Shown here piece after piece: positions 50,538 through 59,212 of a stretch of 64,000 nt of DNA. The notes under the pieces are model-generated. The model made no database searches. It had not been told where the DNA came from and worked only from the letters and a program-made list of their open reading frames with translations. The DNA lies in the NCBI GenBank assembly GCA_001972305.1, contig BDDD01000027.1, positions 270,415-334,414 on the forward strand. The letters run 5' to 3'. Origin of the DNA: Cephalotus follicularis. Taxonomy: Eukaryota; Streptophyta; Magnoliopsida; Oxalidales; Cephalotaceae. Each line of letters starts with the position of its first letter. Position 1 is the first letter of the stretch. Position numbers and translations under genes: made by a program.

Positions 50538-50757
50538 GTGGCGTTGCTTGGCATCGTCAACAACAAGCTTGAGGCCTGAGACCTGCTCATTGCTGGGGCT
50601 ATTTTTCTCCTCTCTATGAAGGAAAGTTTGCACATGTTTTTCCACAGCCCTGTTTCAAATGGATACCATTGTTACTTAAGGAACTTAAAACATGCGATAA
50701 AACATTTATAACAGAACTTTTAAGCAACAAAATCTTAACGACTTCAAAGGGATTGGT
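50160..50757 (-). pseudogene. Truncated, internally deleted copy of the SIP2 3' end
   Basis: The minus strand reads the last SIP2 exon ([20 protein letters not shown] to DFSYDAATG), broken near its end by a frameshift at about 50216-50222 and a TGG-TAG stop. Upstream it is not joined to the true preceding exon. It jumps to the tail of the 61365-61487 exon ([15 protein letters not shown], read in another frame) and then to the end of the 62525-62573 exon and the intron beyond it, stopping at ATTGGTA near 50757. The two internal joins lack splice-site precision, so they are DNA deletions, not a spliced retrocopy. Confidence 0.8.
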
Positions 50758-51840
50758 ACGAGACATGTCCTGTCTTGACCGATTTCATCTCAAAGTAATC
50801 CACACCAAAAATACTCGTTATATGACAAAAAAGAAATCGACAACAAAACAAGAGATAACATATTTAAGAAAGGAGAACGAGGGTTCATTAAAAAAAACGA
50901 GTTATATGGATTGAATTCAAATCAACAAATGGATTGTATTAAAATACTCGTTATATAAATGGATTGCATGAGTGATTCTTACTTGTTATCCCTTTATTAG
51001 ATAGATTATATTGAAGTTAAGAATGCTAACCATTTGTGTATATTGAAAAATATTCAATTCACATATTTATATTGGTGTGCATAGGAAAACGAATTTAACT
51101 TCTTGACATACAAAAGTTTGATTTTTTTTTAAGCCTATGAGAACCCTAAGAAAACCTTTGGATAGAAATCGCAATATTTGAAGACTTAATTTGAAGCTGT
51201 CTCCTTTGGATTTTAGTGTAGATATGATATGGAGAGATTGCTCGCTCTCTTTAAAGTCAATCATAAACAAAAGAGGGTCATATGTTCAATAGTTGTTAAT
51301 CTGATAAAAAAAATGAACGTGGATCCTATCAAATTAAAGTAAATTAAACACCCACATTTCAATTCAATTCCAAATTATCATATTATCAAAACTCTCGCAA
51401 AGTTAATCTAAAGAAAAGCAATAACTAATTAATAACTACCAAAAATAAATAAAACAAAGCAATAACTCAATTAGCAACCTTCATCCTTTTCTAATTCACT
51501 GGACTTACCCCTAACTGCGTCTGGAAGGTCGCATCATAAGCAAGGGACTGACGTAAAATAGAATTAAGTATTAAAAAATCATGTTAATACCTGCTTCACA
51601 ACTTCAAAGTTTTAAAGGTACTCCTCATAAATAAACATATATGGAATAACAGATGAAAAATCTTTCAAAACCTAGATCTATTTCAAGCTTATTGACTGTA
51701 ATGTTGCAAGAATCAGAGCACTCTCTATAAATTCTAGATATTTCTCCAATAAGGCAATAGGAGGGCAGATCCATTCACTACAAGGCAGAAATATTGCCAT
51801 AATCATTACATTCATGACGAAATATCTATCGTCAACCGAA
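50758..51840. other. Non-coding stretch between duplicated blocks
   Basis: The first ~60 bp (GAGACATGTCCTGTCTT and flanks) resembles the NAC promoter at 55470-55530, so the chimeric copy runs directly into a NAC-promoter-like piece. The rest is AT-rich. A minus-strand frame at 51678-51872 starts MASMSDSDYTSSVDDRYF, which faintly recalls the N-terminus of plant Harbinger-type elements; this is too weak to call. Confidence 0.4.
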
Positions 51841-51841
51841 G

Positions 51842-52087
51842 ATGTATAATCAGAATCTGACATGCTTGCCATCCTTAACTAGTGACAATATTGTTAAACA
51901 TGATAACACATAGATAAACAACATAAATGAGCATGATAATGACAATCACAACAGTTGTGACTAGACTGGCATTATCAAAAGATTGGCATGCATGACAAAG
52001 CATGCAAGTGGATGTCTTCGTTTCCCTTATTCGTGTAACGAAAATTTGTTAAAAGCCATATGAAGCATCACAATCTTTTGGAATGCG
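51842..52087. repeat. ~250-bp direct repeat, copy 1
   Basis: From ATGTATAATCAGAATCTGAC to AAAGTTACATATA this matches 52292-52550 with only a few substitutions, including TGCATGACAAAGCATGCAAG in both. The two copies flank the third SIP2 fragment at 52098-52258. Confidence 0.9.
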
Positions 52088-52097
52088 CAAAGTTACA

Positions 52098-52258
52098 TAT
52101 ACAAGTACACAAGCATGATATCATCACTTAACTGAGGACATACACACCATCGCCAATGGGTAAACTCTAATTTCTTATTACCTAGTCATATTTAGCTAAT
52201 CATCATGAGCTGGAAGCACTTAAATTCGGATCCAGTCGCAGCATCATAGCTGAAGTCA
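52098..52258. repeat. Third, shorter fragment of the SIP2 3' flank and last exon
   Basis: This matches 50044-50247 (CACAAGCATGATATCATCAC to CATCATAGCTGAAGTCAG) but lacks about 45 bp of the exon end between 'AAATTCGGAT' and 'CCAGTCGCAGC'. It is closer to copy A than to the SIP2 gene (both read ACACCATCGCCAATGGGTAA), so it probably derives from copy A. Confidence 0.85.
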
Positions 52259-52291
52259 GAATCTTTTCATCAAGTCTATATTCATGCATAA
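52258..52291. repeat. Small NAC exon-2 fragment fused to the SIP2 fragment
   Basis: AGAATCTTTTCATCAAGTCT and the following ATATTCATGCAT match 53876-53908 inside exon 2 of the intact NAC gene, in the same orientation. The join to the SIP2 piece is at CAG/AGAATC. Confidence 0.8.
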
Positions 52292-52550
52292 TGTATAATC
52301 AGAATCTGACATGCTTGCCATCCTTAATTAGTGACAATATTGTTAAGCATGATAACACATACATAAACAACATAAATGAGCATGATAATGACAATCACAA
52401 CAGTGATGACCTGACTGGCATTATCAAAAGATTGGCATGCATGACAAAGCATGCAAGTGGATGTCTTCATTTCCCTTATTCGTGTAATGAAAATTTGTAA
52501 AAAGCCATATGAAGCATCACAATCTTTTGGAATCTACAAAGTTACATATA
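52292..52550. repeat. ~250-bp direct repeat, copy 2
   Basis: Partner of 51842-52087. The few differences (for example TTAATTAGTG versus TTAACTAGTG) suggest a recent duplication. Confidence 0.9.
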
Positions 52551-52759
52551 TATATATAACAAAAATAAAAAAAATTGATTTTTGACAATGATACTAAAAT
52601 GTTGTTCAGTCCTAAACAACAATATAAGAATTCCTAATGAATAAACATTGGAAGTAACAGAAAGTAGCATCCAAGAACCAAACTTACTGGGGTTAGCAAA
52701 CCAAAGGTCCTATTCTATACATATACGCTATTTTAAATTTCTCTCCAGATCACCATTGC

Positions 52760-55365
52760 TTATCTTGATCTTCTCTTCACACTTCTGCTTACCAAATCGT
52801 ACAGATCATCGTTGTTGGAGGGTTCAATCGTATAGTTATCATGTGTAGCATGCATAGGTTGTACATTAGTTGACTCAACCACTGCTACCCATGAGTCAGG
52901 GGCATGCAAGGGCAGCATAGTTTGTGACTCTGTTGATGTGAATTGATTATGTGAGATTGCACTCGACATGACATAATTGGAAAAAGCACCATCAGAGATG
53001 TATCCCATGCTGTAATTTGAATTCTCTTGTTGAAGAAACACATCATTAGGATGTGTGTGGTTGAATGCTGCTGAATGGACCTCATTAACAAGCGTGTTGT
53101 TGAATGCTAATGAATCAAAACCACTGGAATTACCATCAACTATAGCGGTTGAGTTGATGTCCCTAGTTTGTGAAGCATGATCGACGCTTGATCCCTCTTC
53201 GTTATTTGGATACTCTGTATCTTCGTTGTTATTCGAATTTTCTGTATCCTCGTTATTCTCATCATTCTTCTTGTCACATTTCTTATATATCTTGCAGAGA
53301 ACCCAATCATCTAGCTGAGGCACAAACACAAAACAAAACTCTTTAAATTATTCATTCAATACTCACTATTTTTCGTCTATATATATTGCAGAAACTAATA
53401 TGTTGGCATACTAAAGTCCTCAATTTTGTATTCGGAATTTTTTTAGAATTGTTTAAGGAAAATCATAAACATATTTTTATTTTCTCATTCCCCAACTATA
53501 ATTTGGAAAAAAAAATAGAAACACAAAACGGTAACCAAAATATTTAGTTAACTCTTTATTTATTTTTAATTTTGTCTCATAGATTCTATAACAATAAATC
53601 AAACATGTGAATGAGAAATAATATATGGAGATTGATAAATAATAAACAACATGAATCATTATTCAAGATTAGAAGATGATAATCAGAGAAAGTAACTTGC
53701 ACATATTCATGCATTTATATATTATAATCCAAAATAAACAAGGAGAATCATTATTCAAGATTAGAAGTTGATAATTAGAGAAAGTAACTTGCACATATTC
53801 ATGCATTTATATAATATAATCCAATATTATTAAAATACCTTGCTGCCATCTCTACTCCTTTGATAAGTTGGAGGCAGAATCTTTTCATCAAGTCTATATT
53901 CATGCATTTTCCACTCCGTTCTCTTCCCATTGAGATGCTTTCCTTCATTAAAGTCAAGGGATCTTTTGTGTCCGATCCTTTGGTTTCCATTTTTGATATC
54001 TTTATCGATTCCGGTCGACTTCCAATATCCATTGCCTACCCTCCGATCTGGCCGTTTCCCATTAAGGTATCTTGTTTTCCTTATTGTGAAGAAATACCAC
54101 TCAGTTTCTCTGCCTGATAATAACTTAAATTTATCTGATGATCACAATAATAAATTTTCATTTAGTTATGTTTGTCATTCAATAGGAGAAACTAAACATT
54201 GATATTTAAACTGCAGTTAATTAACAATCGTAAGTATATGTGATTCAACAATACAAGATGCTCTAATAATAGATTCCATTACCATTGGGATCCCTGGTAT
54301 TAAGGTTTGGGATTTGAACTATTACTTAACTATGGTATTCCATCAAAAAAATTAAAAACAAAAAAAAAATTGAGATTAATCACCTATGCCTTTTTATTTC
54401 TATGTATTTTTCCACAAACATTAATGTCTTATCAGTTAAAGAAAAAAAGTTTGTAAAAGTGTTATAGCAAAGTAGAAAATATCATGAATTCCTATTATTT
54501 TTGTTGTTGACCCATAAAAACAAAATCAGAGTATGTGCTCCTGCTTTAAAATTGAGCCATCAATTACAATCTCTTTGATTTCCCCTACATTAAACTCGTC
54601 AGTCACTTACATCTATACACCATCTTAATTAGTTTTGGAGCAAAGTTATCAAAATCAAGATTTATACGACTAACCAATAATTAGATGAAAATCAATTACA
54701 AAATTAGTAAACATTTATATATAACATATCATGATCAAAATTTTAAAATTTGGACCTTTTAGGGTCAACGCAATTGACTAGCAGAAAAATCAAAAATAGT
54801 ATGTGAATCGCATATTCTTTTCAACAATATTAAATTTTCTTTCCAAAATATTATACAGTTAATATTATTTTTTTTTTTTGCCTAGAATAAAAAGAACAAA
54901 TATGTAATGCAGATATGACAGGTTATTAAATTGTTCTTATTATATTTCTTAAGTGAAATTCATTAATCCATTAATTAAAATAAACTACTTAGTTGAAAGC
55001 AAGAACCACACACACACACAATACTTGTGCAAAAGAAAGAAGATAAAGGAATCCATACATGAACATTATATATATTACAAACCTGTGAGGACCTGAGGAC
55101 TGTATAGACGGAGATCAATCACATGAATCCGATTTGGAGGCAATGGAGCACCCTCAATTTTGTTCTTCAAGTAGTGCACAATCAATTCTTTATCAGACGG
55201 CTTAAAACGATAACCTTCGGGGAATGATTTGAAGTATTCATCGTTTCCATAATTAGAGTCACTATCGGAACTAGAAACGACCATATTGTCATTGTAACCA
55301 TCATTACCATCACCATTATTATAAACCACTATAGCATGTTGGTGATGATTATAATCCTCCCCCAT
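52760..55365 (-). CDS. NAC-domain transcription factor, divergent subgroup
   Basis: Three exons, 55083-55365, 53839-54113 and 52760-53314, join exactly to 370 aa. After an acidic Asn/Asp-rich leader (MGEDYNHHQHAIVVYNNGDG) the NAC domain starts near residue 45: FPEGYRFKPSDKELIVHYL (subdomain A), IHVIDLRLYSPQVL (B), TEWYFFTIRKTRYLNGKR and GNGYWKSTGIDKDI (C), KRTEWKMHEYRL (D) and DDWVLCKIYKK (E). The C-terminal half is Asn/Glu/Ser-rich and typical of an activation region. The introns sit at the two usual NAC positions. EWYFFTIRK and GYWKSTGIDK in place of the common FFTPRDRKYPNG and GYWKATGKDK mark a divergent, probably lineage-expanded subgroup. Open frames and splice sites are intact. A decayed inverted copy lies at 56745-57580. 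Confidence 0.88.
53653..53830. repeat. 92-bp tandem duplication in NAC intron 2
   Basis: Two copies, starting at 53653 and 53745, share GAATCATTATTCAAGATTAG and GAAAGTAACTTGCACATATT. They lie immediately downstream of the exon-2 donor (at 53838-53837 on the minus strand), so the copy next to the exon borders the splice site. Confidence 0.9.
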
Positions 55366-55490
55366 TGTTCACTGCTTGAAGAGAAGGAGAATTGATTGAG
55401 AAGAAGAGAAGAAAGTTTTATAAGTGACGTGAGTTATGAAGCCCTAGCTACCTATGAGAATATGTATTGGTATGAGACATGTCCTGTCTT
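54415..55490. repeat. Inverted repeat, arm 1 (NAC intron 1, exon 1 and promoter)
   Basis: Read on the minus strand this matches arm 2 at 56740-57580 read on the plus strand. Shared landmarks are the promoter piece (CTCATACCAATACA, GTCACTTATAAAA), the leader TCAAGCAGTGAACAAT, exon 1, and the intron pieces ATTTTGATCATAATATG/ATGATATGTT, ATTGATTTTCATCTAATTAT and ACACTTTTACAAACTTTTTT. The arms are separated by about 1.25 kb. Confidence 0.85.
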
Positions 55491-55661
55491 AGCCTATTTT
55501 ATCTGAAAGTGATAAATACAAGTTGTATTAGAAGACTGATTAGAAGATTGAATGGTACCCACGTTATCCAGAAGGTGATAACTTTGCCCAACATAAACAT
55601 AAAAACATTTAAGAGGACAACATATAGCGGAGTTAAATAATTGGAGTACTGATCAAATTAC

Positions 55662-55897
55662 CTTTGAATTTTGTTTCCGTGTTTGTAGCATTCTTATCTG
55701 GGGGCAATTTCCTGCCAATCATCTTTCGCTTTGTTTTCTGCAAATTTAAAATAAAAAAATCCAACAACATAACTTATAAACCGATTCAACTCTTAAGACA
55801 AAAAAAAGTAAGTGAAAGTGTTTTTTTCTATATAAATTACCTTAAAATCGATACCACGCTTCTCCTGCTTCTTTGAAGGAGCTTTACAACGCGCCAT
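55662..55897 (-). pseudogene. First two exons of a TEX10/IPI1-like gene (truncated fragment)
   Basis: On the minus strand exon 1 (55841-55897) encodes MARCKAPSKKQEKRGIDFK and exon 2 (55662-55737) encodes KTKRKMIGRKLPPDKNATNT plus ETKFK, with clean GT-AG sites. This is the N-terminus of the plant homologue of TEX10/Ipi1, an armadillo-type protein of the Rix1 complex in 60S ribosome maturation. No third exon follows: 170 bp beyond the exon-2 donor the sequence becomes the NAC promoter. It is a 5' gene fragment, possibly still with its promoter (55900-56400), that could make a chimeric transcript. Conserved motifs make the family assignment fairly safe. Confidence 0.75.
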
Positions 55898-56017
55898 TTA
55901 ACTACAAAAAGAAAAAAAAAAAAAGAGATAGAGCGAAAATTAACTATCAACAGTTATTGGTGAAACAAAATCAGACTCTAAATACAGAGGACTTCCTCTG
56001 TTTGGTTACAAGGACAA

Positions 56018-56165
56018 AAGACGGGGACTCGGTGGAGTGAGAGTGAGGCTTTGTGGTGAGAGTATCAGAGTGAGAGATAGAAGAGAACGACGGAGACTCG
56101 GTGGAGTGAGATGTCACCGTCGGTGACTCGGTGGAGTGAGATCTGAGAAGTGAGAGTGAGTGAGA
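56018..56165. repeat. Irregular GACTCGGTGGAGTGAGA repeats
   Basis: Three copies of ACTCGGTGGAGTGAGA begin near 56027, 56095 and 56126, embedded in GAGAGTGAG-rich sequence. They lie in the presumed 5' UTR/promoter of the TEX10-like fragment. Confidence 0.85.
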
Positions 56166-56432
56166 GACATAGAGAAGTGAAGAGGGAAGACGAAGTGGCG
56201 AGAGTGTGAGAAAGATGGATTCATAATCGTCGATTTGTTTAGCTCAAGACTGAAGAGTGAAGACTGCAAAGAGATAGAGATTGTGATTGGTTACTGGTTA
56301 GGATTTAGGTTTAGGAAATAACGTAATCCAGACAGTGGAGAGGACTTATGGGTGGGTTGGGGCCGTTGGGCCATTTCTTGGTTTAGGCCCTTATTAGATT
56401 CAATAGCAATATCCATTCTGCTAGGTACTCAC

Positions 56433-56590
56433 ATGCAATCCAATATCAGGCCCTTCTTCAAGCACTCCTCTTCTTCTTCTTCTCCATAACCCAAGGACCC
56501 TCTTCCGATTCTCGATGAACTGGATATTTGGGAGAAGTCTGAGCACAATATCATCAATACCTTCGAGCGTCCACCTCCAAAATCTAGTGG
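56433..56590 (+). pseudogene. First exon of a PIP-box protein gene (broken fragment)
   Basis: ATG at 56433 opens MQSNIRPFFKHSSSSSSP, which has the Q-x-x-I-x-x-F-F pattern of a PCNA-interacting peptide. An in-frame TAA follows at 56487, and the same frame then continues as PKDPLPILDELDIWEK and SEHNIINTFERPPPKSSG up to a GT donor near 56591. Continuity across the TAA shows a decayed coding exon. The start lies about 535 bp from the TEX10-like ATG in divergent orientation, so the two may be the captured ends of a bidirectional promoter. The family is not recognised; N-terminal PIP boxes are typical of DNA replication or repair proteins. No later exon follows before the NAC arm starts. Confidence 0.5.
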
Positions 56591-56739
56591 GTACTGCAAT
56601 TTTTTTGTCATTCTTTTCATTACAACTTGACTCTTAAAGTTGATGGGGTTTTGAGGGTGGATACCCATTGACTCTTTTTTTTACTATTTTTCATTCTTTA
56701 ACGAGACTTATCCAATTTGTTTCGATACTTGTTTGATTA

Positions 56740-57580
56740 TACGTAGCTCATACCAATACAAACCTATATATATAACTTCATAATTAAGGTCACTTATAAA
56801 ATTTCTTCTTTTCTTTTCAATTAATTCTTCTTCGTTTCAAGCAGTGAACAATAGGGGATTATAATCATCACCAACATGGTATAGACGTTTATAATTATGG
56901 TGATTGTAATTATTGTAGTTATAATGACAATATGATAGTTTCTAATGCCAATAATAGTGACATGAACTGTGGAGACGTCACCAAGAAGGATATTGTTTTC
57001 AGCCCTCTAACGAAAAATTTATTATACACTCCTTGAAGAACAAAATTGTGGGTGCTTCATTGCCTCTAAATCGGATTCATGTGGTTGATCTCTATCTATA
57101 CGAGGTCCTCACAGGTTAGTAGTAATATTAATTATATAATATTTTAGAAAGAAAATTTAATATTATTGAAAAGAATATGTGGTTGACATACTATTTTAGA
57201 TTTTTCTGCTGGTTAATTGTATTGACCCTTAAAGATCTAAATTTTAAAATTTTGATCATAATATGTTTTTTATAAATGTTTACTAATTTTGTAATTGATT
57301 TTCATCTAATTATTGGTTAGTCGAATCAATCTTGATTTTGATAACCCTGCTCCAAAACTAAAATTAGATGGTGTATAGACGTAATGATTGACTAGTTTAA
57401 TGTTGGGGAAATAAAAAAGATTGTAATCGATGGTACAATTTTAAAATAGAAACACATATTCTCATTTTGCTTCTATGGGTCGATAACAAAAATAATAAAA
57501 ATTCATGATATTTTGATTTTGGTACGACACTTTTACAAACTTTTTTCCTTTAACCGATGAGACATTAATACTCAGAGGAA
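56740..57580. repeat. Inverted repeat, arm 2 (partner of 54415-55490)
   Basis: This carries the inverted NAC promoter, leader, exon 1 and the start of intron 1. Divergence from arm 1 is appreciable (many substitutions and short indels), so the inversion-duplication is not very recent. The right part contains a local repeat of AATTCATGATA...ACTTTTACAAAC (57504-57540 and 57580-57605). Confidence 0.85.
56851..57114 (+). pseudogene. Decayed NAC exon 1 in the inverted arm
   Basis: This is homologous to 55083-55365. The start codon is ATA instead of ATG and the frame is shifted repeatedly. Recognisable remnants are the Asn-rich leader, a KEKFIIHSLKNKI-like subdomain A in shifted frames, and LPLNRIHVVDLYLYEVLT near 57060-57113, ending at the conserved GT donor. 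Exons 2 and 3 are absent. Confidence 0.75.
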
Positions 57581-57648
57581 TTCATGATACTTTTACAAAC
57601 TTTTAATTTTTTTTTATGGCATACATAGTGAAGTGATAGTTCTAATCC

Positions 57649-59212
57649 TAGATGTTGTTAAGTTTTCAAGGAAAAGAAAGATAAATGAATGAATAAATAA
57701 AATATGGTACTTCTTGTCTTTTTTGGATTAAATTTCTAACTGAAAACGAATTTCCTTGTAATAGATTTTGGATGTGATAAGTTAAAGTCCTTCTTATATG
57801 CTTTCTTGTTAACGTTCGACTAGCCAATTTTGTTGTTTTTTTTTTTTGGTTTGATGTTGATGTCACGTGTCATGTTTTATTATCAAATAATTGACTTGTA
57901 AGAAACCAAATTTATAAATTAATGACACATGTAATTCTTTATCATCAAACACACTCATAGGAAACCCATTTTGTCAATTGATAATATATGTTATGTCTAA
58001 TTTTTAAATACTTGACACGTAATAAATCAATTTCATAAATTGATAACATGTGTCATGTCATATTATCAAAACACTAGACTCGTTATCATTTACCTTTCAC
58101 TTTAACAACTATACAATGTTTATTACCATTTAACGAAATAGTTATCCTTTATATATTTTGTTATGTTTTATTAAATTCTTTATAATTTACCAATATTATT
58201 GACAATCAATAATACTTGTTTTTATTTATGAAATTTATTATCATTTGTTATTTGATTTGATGTTTATTATGCCGCTATCATTTCGCATTTATCGATATCT
58301 CTTATTAAAATCTTTATCATCTATTACTATTGTTATTATTTAAAAACTTTGTTGTTATTTACTGCTTGATTTAATGTTTATTACTATTTTTTCTAACATT
58401 TTACTATTCAGAAAAATTAAGGAGTTGTTTACAGTAAAAAGTTTTATACATTTTATCATAAATGTTAGGTTTTACCTTTTTTTATATATATTTTATTGTA
58501 AACTTTACCAGTTTTTTTGTTATGCTTTACAGTTTATAATGGGATTGTCTTTTATAGCAATCTTGAGAGGTTAAGGAAGTGAAGAAATTCAAAGCTTCAA
58601 CTTGTCATTGATAGTTGAAGGTGAACAATGTAACAAAGACGTCACACAAGTTGCATAATGTTGATACAGAGGAGCTTTTATTACAGAGAATTAGAAGTGA
58701 CAACGTAGTTGCAAGTACACAAGCATCATCACTTAACTGAGGACATACACACCGTCGCCAATAGATAAACTCTAATTTCTTATTACCTAATCATATTTAG
58801 CTAATCATCTTGAGCTGGAAGCACTTAAACTCGGATCTCTACCGACCATCTGTACATCTCCTCTTCCGGTAATGGGAGTGCCAAAGTTACCAATCCAGTT
58901 GCAGCATCATAGCTGAAGTCAGTCTCCGTGTTGCCCACGGTACATTTTAGTGGACGCTGGGAGGAGTAAGCACCAAACCGCCCACATCCCCTGACTTTTA
59001 GGGCAATTGTTGCAGTTGAAGACCTGTTCTCACTGAGAGCAGTGGTTAGCTCTGAGGTGACTTCCCCATCGAATAGTTCTGGTTTCGTGTCGACAGCCAT
59101 ATGGATCTCAACTTGCTCCACAGCACCACCAGAGTTGAACATGTCAAGCAGTCCTATTGGTGCAAACGATATGTTGGAAGAGATGTCCTGCACCATGGAA
59201 AGATAAATCATT
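57649..59212. repeat. Direct segmental duplication, copy B (partner of 48967-50537)
   Basis: This contains the 3' flank and the last exon of the intact SIP2-like gene. The left edge abuts the inverted NAC arm. The right edge of homology ends at AAATCATT, just inside the last SIP2 intron. Confidence 0.85.

Noticed and set aside
50216..50635. 139-codon frame as an independent gene
   Set aside because: It is read across the deletion joins of the chimeric SIP2 copy; its N-terminal part is SIP2 exon read in the wrong frame.
51678..51872. Frame starting MASMSDSDYTSSVDDRYF, reminiscent of a Harbinger-type N-terminus
   Set aside because: The likeness is limited to an acidic/Ser start; no DDE motifs or terminal repeats follow.
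51840..52550. CRISPR-like or satellite array
   Set aside because: Only two long copies with unrelated sequence between them; this is a segmental duplication in a plant genome.
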